A stretch of DNA of 20,665 bases, taken from the IMG/VR virus record IMGVR_UViG_3300043446_002364, positions 1 to 20,665 of that record, one strand, 5' to 3'. This DNA is from a virus. The notes below the pieces were generated by a model that saw only the letters and a list, made by a program, of their open reading frames with translations, was not told where the DNA came from and did not search any database. Below, in pieces: positions 1-6,538 of this stretch (position 1 is the first letter of the stretch; each line of letters opens with the position of its first letter). Position numbers and translations under genes: made by a program.

Positions 1-444
1 ATTATCAGGGAAGATTCTACAATAACTTGTAGTCCACGATTCGGAATCCCACCATTCCGACTTGGCAATTTTCTTCGACCACTCGTTCAGCCTCTGCTCA
101 ATATCTTCTGTGGTCAAATCCTTACTCAAGTGAATGCGTTGCTTGACTACTGTCGTTTCATTCATTGTATGAAATTCATATGGAATTGCCATTGATTCGA
201 TGCACTCGAAAACAATCTGAATGCAAATCTCTTCAAGGCAATTATCTCCATCCACTTCAAAGCGAAAAGACTTACCTTCATAAAACTCACGGAGATCGGC
301 GATCAACTTGCCAATCTGGGCATAGTCCATGTCATAGATAATGTTTGCCAATTCACTTGCTGGATATGGCTTGGATTCCATAGCCGATTTGGTAAACGCC
401 AGCACATCTTTGGCAGTCAAGGGAATAGACTTCTTGGCTTTCAT
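1..444 (-). CDS. Hypothetical early protein, 3' end outside window
   Basis: An open frame of 148 codons starts at ATG 444 (minus) and runs off the left edge without a stop, so the protein is incomplete. The start is supported by AGGAG seven bases upstream. The ATG overlaps the stop of the preceding gene as ATGA, which suggests translational coupling. The N-terminus is basic (MKAKKS), followed by mixed helical sequence, a run of acidic residues and a Trp-rich stretch (SEWWDSESW) near the cut end. No family was recognised. It is the last visible member of the four-gene unit that starts at 1347 and is probably driven by the promoter at 1405-1433. Confidence 0.75.
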   Translation of the reverse strand, partial: MKAKKSIPLTAKDVLAFTKSAMESKPYPASELANIIYDMDYAQIGKLIADLREFYEGKSFRFEVDGDNCLEEICIQIVFECIESMAIPYEFHTMNETTVVKQRIHLSKDLTTEDIEQRLNEWSKKIAKSEWWDSESWTTSYCRIFPDN

Positions 445-647
445 TCAGATTCTCCTGTGTTGTTGTCTTCCGCATTGTTATCTTTGACTTCGACCCACCA
501 CGATTCTTCTTCCTCAAACTCTCCAGTCAATCCACTGTGGTCCTCATACCACTTATCCCAAATAGCATGGAAGTCTTGCTCGTTTGGCACCTCAACTTCT
601 TCCTCAATGATGAACGTATTCACAATTTTGAAACGATACTTCTTCAT
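441..647 (-). CDS. Small acidic hypothetical protein (68 aa)
   Basis: Complete 68-residue frame starting at ATG 647, with AGGAG seven bases upstream. Its start overlaps the stop of the upstream gene by four bases (ATGA), and its own stop overlaps the next start in the same way, so it is locked into an operon. The product is strongly acidic, with EEE clusters in the middle and a C-terminal tail rich in Asp, Asn and Glu. Such small acidic proteins are common in phage early regions and sometimes act as DNA mimics or host inhibitors, but nothing here proves that. No family was recognised. Confidence 0.75.
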   Translation of the reverse strand: MKKYRFKIVNTFIIEEEVEVPNEQDFHAIWDKWYEDHSGLTGEFEEEESWWVEVKDNNAEDNNTGESE

Positions 648-1021
648 TTGGATTCTCCTTCAAGAGGTTGGGCATACTTGGAAATATGATTCAAAGCGTA
701 ATCAATGCCATTTGCAAAGGCACGAAGTTCCCTAGCCAGCGCATAGCATTGGGTTTTCAATGCACGGTTGGTCCCTGCTTTCACTGCTTCTTGGAACTCA
801 TGAACAACACTACTGATAAGCCAAGGCAAAGCATTGAATTGATCAGACTTGGCTTTGATGTTGTGGTCCAACCAGTCTTTTTCTTGGGCCATATAAACAA
901 TTTTGCCGAGCCGATCTTCCGCAGTAAAGTTACGAGTCAACGGGACAGACAGATCAGAAAGCAATTGCATGGTCAATCCATGCAAAGTCATTGCAAAGTC
1001 ACGGGCTTCGGTAGGATTCAT
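644..1021 (-). CDS. Hypothetical early protein (125 aa)
   Basis: The frame is open further upstream to 1051, but the start chosen is ATG 1021 (MNPTEARDF). It has AAGGA about six bases upstream and lies just after the stop of the preceding gene at 1039; the longer form would overlap that gene and lacks a ribosome site. The product is 125 residues, largely helical by composition, without Cys clusters or membrane segments. A C-terminal part reads like a regular amphipathic helix (ALARELRAFANGIDYAL). No family was recognised. It is the second gene of the unit transcribed from 1405-1433. Confidence 0.75.
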   Translation of the reverse strand: MNPTEARDFAMTLHGLTMQLLSDLSVPLTRNFTAEDRLGKIVYMAQEKDWLDHNIKAKSDQFNALPWLISSVVHEFQEAVKAGTNRALKTQCYALARELRAFANGIDYALNHISKYAQPLEGESK

Positions 1022-1038
1022 TGAAGTCCTTTCACAAA

Positions 1039-1347
1039 TCACATACACCACTTTTCGACGATGCTACCCCAATCGCCAATGCGAATTTTGCCATTGACAA
1101 TCAGAAGTGTTTGTGCATATGGATCTCCCATATTGACATACTCAATCGTATGTCCATTGCATTCAATCCATTCGACGCCATACCCATCAAGGATTACATC
1201 GGATATAAGCAAGGACATAGGACGACGAGGATAATTACGTCGTTGCGATTCAAGATTCATACGAATCTCGTAACCGCATTCTCCAAACGCATGGCAAAGA
1301 CGCTTGACCGAAGGAATATTCGGACGCTTCACAGCATGAAGATTCAT
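1039..1347 (-). CDS. Hypothetical early protein (102 aa)
   Basis: Complete frame starting at ATG 1347, with AGGAG seven bases upstream (TAGGAGCAACCT then ATG). It is the first gene after the promoter module at 1405-1433 and the leader hairpin at 1369-1390. The sequence has a basic N-terminal half (KRPNIPSVKR, ESQRRNYPRR) and a beta-rich C-terminal half containing GDWGSIVEKW. No family was recognised. The gene is followed by a 17-base gap and then the next start. Confidence 0.75.
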   Translation of the reverse strand: MNLHAVKRPNIPSVKRLCHAFGECGYEIRMNLESQRRNYPRRPMSLLISDVILDGYGVEWIECNGHTIEYVNMGDPYAQTLLIVNGKIRIGDWGSIVEKWCM

Positions 1348-1368
1348 AGGTTGCTCCTATAAGAGAGT

Positions 1369-1390
1369 GCCGGGGAGGTGAGTCCCCGGC
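1369..1390 (-). promoter_or_regulatory. Leader hairpin before the 1347 gene
   Basis: Perfect inverted repeat with 7-bp arms GCCGGGG/CCCCGGC (1369-1375 and 1384-1390) and an 8-base loop, lying in the predicted 5' leader between the promoter and the ribosome site. There is no U-run after it, so it is not a terminator. Similar hairpins precede most genes in this arm. Confidence 0.6.
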
Positions 1391-1404
1391 GGGGCGACGG
1401 TCGA

Positions 1405-1433
1405 AGTGTACCACGGTCGGGCTTGGCTGTCAA
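1405..1433 (-). promoter_or_regulatory. Early promoter module a
   Basis: Read on the minus strand: -35 TTGACA (1428-1433), 17-base spacer GCCAAGCCCGACCGTGG, -10 TACACT (1405-1410). It is one of six copies with the same -35, the same spacing and a related spacer sequence. GGGAGGC precedes the -35, as in the other copies. It should drive the genes from 1347 leftward. Confidence 0.8.
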
Positions 1434-1443
1434 GCCTCCCGTA

Positions 1444-2550
1444 TTACCGGGCAGATACCATCGGTCTGGAATAGAAACCAAAGCCTACTTCTTTTGGTGT
1501 TAGGGTAGCCGTAAACTGTACGGTATCTCCTATCTTCCATTCAGCGGACCTCGGTACGGACCCATAGAGTTTGTACCCTTGGCATTGAAGGGTAATCTTA
1601 AGTGTTTCACCGAAGTCGGTGGACACATACTTCATGGATAGAATCTTGCCGGTTACGGCATGGCGTCCGGTTGGGACAGGTGCGTTGCAATCTTCGCTAT
1701 TGGTACTGATATCCCAACGACGATGCCATCCGGTCATATAGGCAATGTCTTTTGCCTTGCACCAATCCTGTTCAAGAATGCGAACCATATCAGGTTCGTC
1801 CTTGGAAAATTCCACGAACTTGGCGTAGCGTTCAGGATCAAAAACAAAATCTTTCTCCATCTCATAACGAGACCAAGAATGGTTTAGGATATCCCGGCAC
1901 CGACGCCACGTTGCATTGTCGTTGCGGTTATCCCATTGATCCTTCGACGGTATATAGGGTTCACGCTTAAGGTATTCCAAGATACGGAATATCTTTTGCA
2001 CTTCATGCCATCCATCGGTCAAACCTTGAATGCAAGATTCGTCGAACTCCTCATTGTCAAGGTTGACAACAAGATGCATTGCTTCCGATATGGCAGACAA
2101 TGCCTTCACCAAATCGGTTGGAATATACTGGGCAACGCAGTTGCCACCAACCTGAAGCCGCTCCGTTCCACGGTTAATAACAAACGTTTCATTGCGTTTG
2201 ATATTCATGCCGCAGACTTGGCAATCCTGCGACGAAACTTTCGTTTCCCGGTAAGACTTTCGCATATCGGCATCCGTCAATGCCGATCCATACCATTCCC
2301 AAAGGTTACCTTCACGACGGGCAACCAGTTGCCAACCATCTGGCAAATTCGGAATGGATAAAACTACGGGAATCACGGCGATCGGCGTGGATTTTTGCCC
2401 AACGTTTTCGCCCTCCGACGTATAGGTCCATACCCTTCTGGCAATATATTCATTGCCATATTCCACGGTAATACCGGGATGATTCCCCATTGCTCGGGCA
2501 ATAAGTTTCTTGAACTTATCTATATTGCTGGGATGAACAAGCAGATTCAT
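1444..2550 (-). CDS. Putative zinc-binding protein with C-terminal OB-like segment (368 aa)
   Basis: Complete frame starting at ATG 2550, overlapping the upstream stop as ATGA. Residues 110-113 are CQVC, followed by a patch NRGTERLQVGGNC with a third Cys at 138. This CxxC...VGxxC arrangement is seen in a widespread but uncharacterised phage and plasmid protein family and probably binds a metal. The last 70 residues (G-K-I-L-S...KLYGSVP...VQFTATL) alternate in a way that suggests a small beta barrel, possibly an OB fold. The combination hints at nucleic-acid binding, but the function is unknown. It ends 11 bases before the -35 region of early promoter a. Confidence 0.8.
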   Translation of the reverse strand: MNLLVHPSNIDKFKKLIARAMGNHPGITVEYGNEYIARRVWTYTSEGENVGQKSTPIAVIPVVLSIPNLPDGWQLVARREGNLWEWYGSALTDADMRKSYRETKVSSQDCQVCGMNIKRNETFVINRGTERLQVGGNCVAQYIPTDLVKALSAISEAMHLVVNLDNEEFDESCIQGLTDGWHEVQKIFRILEYLKREPYIPSKDQWDNRNDNATWRRCRDILNHSWSRYEMEKDFVFDPERYAKFVEFSKDEPDMVRILEQDWCKAKDIAYMTGWHRRWDISTNSEDCNAPVPTGRHAVTGKILSMKYVSTDFGETLKITLQCQGYKLYGSVPRSAEWKIGDTVQFTATLTPKEVGFGFYSRPMVSAR

Positions 2551-2891
2551 ATTTCCTCCTCCGTAACCGGGACAACACGATTCCCATTACACTCATAGCA
2601 AGTGACATCGTACATACCAGAGAAATAATCTTCCCTGAAGTCGGGATCGTCGAAGTCTTCCGAAGTTAATCCCCCACAATCAATGCTAGGGTTAACGTGG
2701 GTGCCGGTTCCCCGGCAAGTGTCACACACTTCGTAATGACACTTGACTTTACGTTCCACCTCGTCACCATTCTCATCTTCATTGATGACGATGGCGGTCA
2801 TGGTCCGCTCGTCGAACGAGACATACCATTTAGGTTCATTCCGGGCTTGAACCCGATAGTCCCGACGATATTCGCAATCAGTATCGTACAT
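2547..2891 (-). CDS. Small DnaJ-zinc-finger-like protein (114 aa)
   Basis: Complete frame from ATG 2891 with AAGGAG seven bases upstream. It contains CDTCRGTGT at residues 56-64 and CYECNGN at 98-104. These are two CxxCxG half-sites like those of DnaJ zinc fingers, separated by about 35 residues that include VNPSID and GLT. Proteins with this layout are common in phages and plasmids, usually annotated as hypothetical. A zinc-binding role is inferred from the four cysteines. It is coupled to the 368-residue Cys protein downstream through ATGA overlap, so the two putative zinc proteins are probably made together. An intercistronic hairpin (2915-2936) lies just upstream. Confidence 0.8.
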   Translation of the reverse strand: MYDTDCEYRRDYRVQARNEPKWYVSFDERTMTAIVINEDENGDEVERKVKCHYEVCDTCRGTGTHVNPSIDCGGLTSEDFDDPDFREDYFSGMYDVTCYECNGNRVVPVTEEEI

Positions 2892-2914
2892 AGAGTTCTC
2901 CTTTAGGGTAGGGT

Positions 2915-2936
2915 GCCGGGGTATTTCTACCCCGGC
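2915..2936 (-). promoter_or_regulatory. Intercistronic hairpin with GAAA loop
   Basis: Perfect 9-bp arms GCCGGGGTA/TACCCCGGC with a GAAA tetraloop when read as minus-strand RNA. It sits between the ArdC stop (2945) and the ribosome site of the next gene and has no U-run. It could be an RNA-processing or mRNA-stabilising element. Confidence 0.65.
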
Positions 2937-2944
2937 GAAGTAGT

Positions 2945-3838
2945 TTAGAGTTCGACTTCGATAGTGTCCTCTTCAACCTTGGGTGTATAGATTTTCTCCT
3001 GAGGGAAGAGAAGATCAAACGCTTTCTGTGCAGCACTTACTGCACGGATATACATCATGGGGTCGGCTTCGATTCGACCGGCCCAACCGGCACAGTAACT
3101 AACAATCTGTTCTTGGCAACGTGGGTCATCAATCCCGAAGTGCTGAAGGGTAAGAGCCGCTGTCAACTCAGCGACCAACTCCTCCTTGGCATAGCCATTC
3201 GGCTCAAAAGTATCTTGATCGAACCGACCAAGGTAGTTATCATGGCCGGTGGCATGGCCCAATTCATGGGCAAATGTCTGGTAAAAGACATTCTCCGAAT
3301 CGAACTGCTGGGGTTTGGGCAGTCCGATTGCATGACGAATCGGGCTATAGAAAGCCTTGTCTCCACCGTATTTCAAACCGACTTTGATTCGGCTACCAGC
3401 CGACTTCAATTCGGATTCAATATCCGTTTCTTGCCAAGGCTTATTAATTTCTGCCGGTTCAAGACCATCAACTTGGTCTCGGTTGAATACCCAATAAGGC
3501 TTTGCTATTGGGATACGTTTGATGGTGGAGACACCATCAACTTCCTTCTCATCCTCAAAGGTGCCGTAATAGACTACGGTCGTAGCCTTCTCACCTTTAC
3601 GGACATTGCCACCGATAGACTTCCACGCTTTATAAGTAGCCCATTGACCGGTTTCGTAACCGGCCAATTCTCCGGTTGCCCAAAGCAACCAAAGATTCAT
3701 TCCACGATAGGGGGTATTGTGAACTCCGTTAATGGGCCTGATATGGCCCATAGATTTCCACGGCTTGACCCAAGGGCTTTTACCTTCGGCCAAACTCTTC
3801 TTTACGGCTTCAACGATGGGTTCAAGTGTACGGTTCAT
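2945..3838 (-). CDS. ardC: ArdC-like anti-restriction protein with zincin motif
   Basis: Complete 297-residue frame from ATG 3838 with AAGGAG six bases upstream. Residues 1-130 match the ArdC N-terminal (DUF1738) pattern: GKSPWVKPW, NTPYRGMN, the TYKAWKSIGGNVRKGEK block and then PYWVFNRDQ. That domain is known to bind single-stranded DNA. The C-terminal half holds the metallopeptidase motif HELGH at 191-195, with acidic residues about 25 further on (EELVAEL) as the likely third ligand. In conjugative plasmids ArdC protects incoming DNA from host restriction, and an early anti-restriction role fits this position. It is the first gene behind early promoter b. The gene symbol rests on family similarity only. 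Confidence 0.88.
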   Translation of the reverse strand: MNRTLEPIVEAVKKSLAEGKSPWVKPWKSMGHIRPINGVHNTPYRGMNLWLLWATGELAGYETGQWATYKAWKSIGGNVRKGEKATTVVYYGTFEDEKEVDGVSTIKRIPIAKPYWVFNRDQVDGLEPAEINKPWQETDIESELKSAGSRIKVGLKYGGDKAFYSPIRHAIGLPKPQQFDSENVFYQTFAHELGHATGHDNYLGRFDQDTFEPNGYAKEELVAELTAALTLQHFGIDDPRCQEQIVSYCAGWAGRIEADPMMYIRAVSAAQKAFDLLFPQEKIYTPKVEEDTIEVEL

Positions 3839-3862
3839 ACATTACTCCTTGTAGGGTAGAGA

Positions 3863-3878
3863 GCCGGGGCGACCCGGC
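3863..3878 (-). promoter_or_regulatory. Leader hairpin before ardC
   Basis: 6-bp arms GCCGGG/CCCGGC around a 4-base loop (UCGC in the minus RNA), between early promoter b and the ardC ribosome site. No U-run follows. Confidence 0.55.
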
Positions 3879-3892
3879 GAAGCGACGGTGGA

Positions 3893-3921
3893 ATCTTACC
3901 ACGCCGAGGCTTGGCTGTCAA
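3893..3921 (-). promoter_or_regulatory. Early promoter module b
   Basis: Minus strand: TTGACA (3916-3921), 17-base spacer GCCAAGCCTCGGCGTGG, -10 TAAGAT (3893-3898). Upstream of the -35 is TTTGGAGGCGGGC, shared with copies c and d. Drives ardC and the two Cys proteins. Confidence 0.8.
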
Positions 3922-3939
3922 GCCCGCCTCCAAACTATA

Positions 3940-4299
3940 CTACTGATACGATTCGGGATTCTCATTGAATCCCTTGCAGCCTACGACTTTGCCTTCCGAA
4001 TCACGGACAAGGTCGGCAGGACAGAATACGTCTGTCCTACCCTGTTTCCATGCAGCATTGGCGACAATGCTGCTAACAATATAGTAATTGCCATCTGGTT
4101 CAGGAAGATCCTGTATATCTCCGAATGTAGTTGCGAAAATGTCAATCCCAAAAAAGACTCCTGTCCTTTGGGATTTTGTGGCGACCCTTGCCACCATTCC
4201 GCTAGGTGGAATGGTATGAGTTGTATCCCCAATGATATTGATTTCATGGGGGGTAAGGTTGACGAACCGTACATCTTGATACGTTGTAGATATAGCCAT
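3940..4299 (-). CDS. LTPHEI-motif hypothetical protein (119 aa)
   Basis: The start chosen is ATG 4299, one base after the upstream stop (TGA at 4303-4301), with GGAG eight bases before it. Translation from further upstream would overlap the preceding gene. The N-terminus reads VRFVNLTPHEINI and is followed by IPPSGMVARV. Proteins with an NLTPH..I motif and a PPSG..ARV segment recur as uncharacterised small proteins in phages and archaea. Near the C-terminus are YYIVSSIVANAA, DVFCPAD and GKVVGCKGF, also typical of that set. The function is unknown. It is the last gene of the unit driven from promoter c. Confidence 0.78.
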   Translation of the reverse strand: MAISTTYQDVRFVNLTPHEINIIGDTTHTIPPSGMVARVATKSQRTGVFFGIDIFATTFGDIQDLPEPDGNYYIVSSIVANAAWKQGRTDVFCPADLVRDSEGKVVGCKGFNENPESYQ

Positions 4300-4300
4300 G

Positions 4301-4588
4301 TCAGTTGCTCCATTCCTCAATACGGGCCACCATCTTTTGGATGGCAAGATAGTTGATGATATTGCGGTGAATTTTACGATTCACCTGTGCCTTGCCAGAG
4401 CCTATCTCCCAGTTATCGGCAAGGCGTTCAATGCTTTGGCGAATAGCACTAGACTGTAGTCCACTTACGGTATACGCCGTAAGGGTATTTATGATTAGAG
4501 TCTGGTCGAAGGGACGGCCAGCCGCCATGTCCCTTGCCATACGATTGACATAATTCCGAATCTTGTTGATATGCCACAGACGATTCAT
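4301..4588 (-). CDS. Hypothetical helical protein (95 aa)
   Basis: Complete frame from ATG 4588 with AAGGAG seven bases upstream. The product is basic and appears all-helical (IRNYVNRMARDMAAG, NYLAIQKMVARIEEW), with no Cys cluster or membrane segment. No family was recognised. A strong 10-bp hairpin (4611-4634) precedes its ribosome site and separates it from the gene upstream, while it joins the LTPHEI gene with a 1-base gap. Confidence 0.72.
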   Translation of the reverse strand: MNRLWHINKIRNYVNRMARDMAAGRPFDQTLIINTLTAYTVSGLQSSAIRQSIERLADNWEIGSGKAQVNRKIHRNIINYLAIQKMVARIEEWSN

Positions 4589-4610
4589 GGATTTCTCCTT
4601 AGGGGGAAGT

Positions 4611-4634
4611 ATGGGGGATATTACTATCCCCCAT
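4611..4634 (-). promoter_or_regulatory. Intercistronic hairpin with GUAA loop
   Basis: Perfect 10-bp arms ATGGGGGATA/TATCCCCCAT around a GUAA tetraloop (GNRA class) in the minus RNA. It is followed by ACTTCCCCCTAAGGAG, that is, directly by the ribosome site. No promoter is visible here, so the element is intercistronic, like 2915-2936. Confidence 0.65.
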
Positions 4635-4641
4635 TGGGTAT

Positions 4642-4953
4642 TTAGAACTTGCCTCGAAGTCCAGCCTCAAGGCAACGCAGTCCCGATTGAACCACTTTGA
4701 TCTGGTTCAGGGCTTGCTCAACGCAGAAGGCTTCCCTATCTGCAATATCGAATACAAGAGTCCATTCGGACCTAATAGCCCAGAATGGAGAATCTTGCTC
4801 AATACACTCCCATACCGTGGCATCCACGGTCCTATCAATGGACCTCAGAACCATCCGGAAGTTATCGTTGTTGGTGCGAATTGTGTATTCGGCATCTGCA
4901 ATGATGCTATACAACCCGGCAACAATCTGAAGGTTCTTGGCAGTCTTAGTCAT
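4642..4953 (-). CDS. Hypothetical protein (103 aa)
   Basis: The chosen start is ATG 4953 (MTKTAKNLQ) with AAGGAG six bases upstream. A longer open frame reaching 5022 would run into the promoter c region and is rejected. The product is 103 residues with Trp-containing segments (ATVWECIE, FWAIRSEW) and a C-terminal basic helix. No family was recognised. It is the first gene behind promoter c and its hairpin at 4975-4995. Confidence 0.75.
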   Translation of the reverse strand: MTKTAKNLQIVAGLYSIIADAEYTIRTNNDNFRMVLRSIDRTVDATVWECIEQDSPFWAIRSEWTLVFDIADREAFCVEQALNQIKVVQSGLRCLEAGLRGKF

Positions 4954-4974
4954 AACGTACTCCTTAAGGGTAGT

Positions 4975-4995
4975 GCAGGGAGGCTGGCTCCCTGC
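4975..4995 (-). promoter_or_regulatory. Leader hairpin before the 4953 gene
   Basis: 8-bp arms GCAGGGAG/CTCCCTGC with a 5-base loop, between promoter c and the ribosome site. Stem position relative to the gene is the same as at 3863-3878, although the stem sequence differs, so the structure rather than the sequence seems to be kept. Confidence 0.6.
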
Positions 4996-5012
4996 GGGGC
5001 GACGACGGGAAG

Positions 5013-5041
5013 ATTCTACCACTTGGAGGCTGGGCTGTCAA
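5013..5041 (-). promoter_or_regulatory. Early promoter module c
   Basis: Minus strand: TTGACA (5036-5041), 17-base spacer GCCCAGCCTCCAAGTGG, -10 TAGAAT (5013-5018). GGAGGCAGGC lies upstream of the -35. Drives the three genes between 4953 and 3940. Confidence 0.8.
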
Positions 5042-5058
5042 GCCTGCCTCCATATGGA

Positions 5059-5406
5059 TTAGTAGAGCATATCCCAATCGAAGGGAATGACAACTCCCCT
5101 TCGGAAGAATTGGGATTTCTTGCCGTCCCAATAATGCCAGACGTTGGCAGTCTGGCTGATCCTTCCACCAACCATACTCAACAATGCATTGAGACGGCTT
5201 TTCGTGGTTGCCGTTTTCCAATTGGCGTCTGTCAAATGCAACTCATAGTTGCCATCCGCATTGGGTTCGATTGTGGCAATGGTATTGCCAAACAATCTCA
5301 CAGTACAGGTATGGGACTGGCAATCCCAAGATACCGTAGTGTTAACGCCATTCATGGCTTTGCCATTTTTAATGGCGGCAATCATTTGCTGTTCGATCTT
5401 ACGCAT
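5059..5406 (-). CDS. Hypothetical protein, possibly DUF8033-like (115 aa)
   Basis: Complete frame from ATG 5406 with GGAG nine bases upstream. The middle of the protein has alternating beta-type sequence (CTVRLFGNTIATIEP, YELHLTDANWKTATTKSRLNALL is a striking block). A block of the type W-x-T-x-TTKSRLNALL is one I associate with small uncharacterised phage proteins (possibly DUF8033), but this is a memory-level match only. Single-gene unit behind promoter d, ending 18 bases before the -35 of promoter c. Confidence 0.72.
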   Translation of the reverse strand: MRKIEQQMIAAIKNGKAMNGVNTTVSWDCQSHTCTVRLFGNTIATIEPNADGNYELHLTDANWKTATTKSRLNALLSMVGGRISQTANVWHYWDGKKSQFFRRGVVIPFDWDMLY

Positions 5407-5431
5407 TGTTGTTTACTCCATACAGGTCGGT

Positions 5432-5446
5432 GCCGATCGGCTCGGC
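5432..5446 (-). promoter_or_regulatory. Leader hairpin before the 5406 gene
   Basis: 5-bp arms GCCGA/TCGGC with a 5-base loop in the leader downstream of promoter d. It is weaker than the others but at the equivalent position. Confidence 0.4.
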
Positions 5447-5462
5447 GGGGCAACGTGGCGAC

Positions 5463-5491
5463 ATTCTAGCACGGCTCGGCTTGGCTGTCAA
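5463..5491 (-). promoter_or_regulatory. Early promoter module d
   Basis: Minus strand: TTGACA (5486-5491), 17-base spacer GCCAAGCCGAGCCGTGC, -10 TAGAAT (5463-5468, one mismatch to consensus). Upstream is TTTGGAGGCAGAC. The block GCCTCCAAA followed by CATAATGC on the plus strand also flanks promoter e. Confidence 0.82.
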
Positions 5492-5496
5492 GTCTG

Positions 5497-5760
5497 CCTC
5501 CAAACCATAATGCTAATGTCCCATGACAATGCTCCATATATGGACCCATATATGCGTATCGCATTCCATGCCATGCATTACCGTGTCACATTATGGTGAA
5601 TGCATTGATGGCGTACCGCGCCATGCATAAAACATATATGTATATGCAGGAGAAGGAGGCTGTCACCTCCGCTGGGTCTCGCACACGCGCGTAGGCGTAC
5701 CCACATATATGCAATACGCAGTACGGATTAACACTACGCCATAGTGTCAATCGTATATAT
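5497..5760. other. Non-coding repeat-rich region 1
   Basis: No convincing gene on either strand. It is rich in CATATATG, ATGCAT and CATAATG words and holds one copy of the 18-bp motif (5660-5677), followed by GTCTCGC and a short alternating CACACGCGCG stretch. The same order (motif, GTCTCGC, alternating tract) recurs at 6521 onward in a longer form, so the two regions look related. The words CATATATGCAAT and GACAATGC also occur in both. Confidence 0.6.
5660..5677 (-). repeat. 18-bp motif copy 1
   Basis: Plus strand CTGTCACCTCCGCTGGGT, the reverse complement of the ACCCA..GGAGGTGACAG motif. It is identical to the copy at 6521-6538. GGAGG immediately precedes it (5655-5659), giving a short hairpin GGAGG/CCTCC. 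Confidence 0.75.
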
Positions 5761-5796
5761 GGAAAACGGTAGGGGAAGATTGCTCTCCCCCTACCG
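5761..5796 (-). terminator. Terminator after the 5803-6102 gene
   Basis: 9-bp arms CGGTAGGGG (5767-5775) and CCCCTACCG (5788-5796) with a 12-base loop. On the minus strand the stem is followed by TTTTCC, and it lies 7 bases beyond the stop codon at 5803. Confidence 0.7.
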
Positions 5797-5802
5797 CCAA
5801 AC

Positions 5803-6102
5803 TCAGAAAGCGTATGGCAACTTGGGATTTACCATAAGGTCTTTCACATCTTGCAACAACATGATTGCCTTAACCTGTTCAAGGCGTTGCATTGCAGATT
5901 TTTGACCCCAAATATTCAAGGCAAGATTGCTATCCCGAATAAGCCGTTGGGCTTCTTCGTACCTTGCAATTCGACCCTTCCCCTTGAATGCTTTTCGTTC
6001 AATTTGGTAAAGGGTATTGAACAAATGTTGCGACGGATCAATCCGGTTATGCAACATATCAATCATAAGGTCCAAGATGTGAACGTACTGAGCAACTGTC
6101 AT
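5803..6102 (-). CDS. Hypothetical helical protein (99 aa)
   Basis: The chosen start is ATG 6102 (MTVAQYVHIL) with GGAGG six bases upstream. The frame is open to 6186, but that longer version would begin inside the -35 box of promoter e. The product looks all-helical and basic, with no Cys and several aliphatic heptads (LDLMIDMLHN, QRLEQVKAIMLLQDVKDLM). It could be a small coiled-coil protein. No family was recognised. Single-gene unit with its own promoter and terminator. Confidence 0.75.
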   Translation of the reverse strand: MTVAQYVHILDLMIDMLHNRIDPSQHLFNTLYQIERKAFKGKGRIARYEEAQRLIRDSNLALNIWGQKSAMQRLEQVKAIMLLQDVKDLMVNPKLPYAF

Positions 6103-6157
6103 GGTATTCCTCCAAAGGGAATGAAGCGGCGAAGCGACGATTCGCAACGACGCCGAC

Positions 6158-6186
6158 ATTAAATCACGGCGAGGCTTGGCTGTCAA
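6158..6186 (-). promoter_or_regulatory. Early promoter module e
   Basis: Minus strand: TTGACA (6181-6186), 17-base spacer GCCAAGCCTCGCCGTGA, -10 TTTAAT (6158-6163). TTTGGAGGC is present upstream, but 11 extra bases separate it from the -35 compared with copy d. Confidence 0.8.
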
Positions 6187-6460
6187 GGAATCGGCCCAGC
6201 CGCCTCCAAAACATAATGCTTTATAGCCAATAGAAATCTATCTATATGGGACCATTATGCTAATGGAATTTGGCATAGTGGAATTTACAATGGGACCGAA
6301 GCCGGTATTGTATGCATAAATTGGTACTGTACCAACGAATTAATACAGTACCGCATCCCGTGACAATGCCCAGCATACTCCAAAGCATATATGCAATGCG
6401 TAGCATTATGTGTTAATGCCTAGCATTATGTAATGCATTTGCATTATGCATACCCGTGCA

Positions 6461-6478
6461 ACCCAAGGGAGGTGACAG
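6461..6478 (+). repeat. 18-bp motif copy 2
   Basis: ACCCAAGGGAGGTGACAG. It forms an inverted pair with the copy at 6521-6538 (16 of 18 positions can pair), with 42 bases between the arms. Confidence 0.75.
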
Positions 6479-6520
6479 CCCCGCGCCCGTGCAATGCGCG
6501 TGTGTGCGCGAGGGAAAACC

Positions 6521-6538
6521 CTGTCACCTCCGCTGGGT
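6521..6538 (-). repeat. 18-bp motif copy 3
   Basis: Plus strand CTGTCACCTCCGCTGGGT, identical to copy 1 and the right arm of the inverted pair with copy 2. It is followed by GTCTCGC and the alternating GT/GC tract. Confidence 0.75.

Noticed and set aside
3113-3859. 248-residue plus-strand frame opposite ardC
   Set aside because: The minus strand encodes a recognisable ArdC with HELGH; the plus frame has no motif and crosses the ardC ribosome site.
4687-5469. 260-residue plus-strand frame
   Set aside because: It crosses two minus-strand genes and promoters c and d, all of which have independent support.
6461-6538. Insertion sequence or transposon ends
   Set aside because: The inverted motif pair encloses only 42 bases, without a transposase or target duplication in the window.
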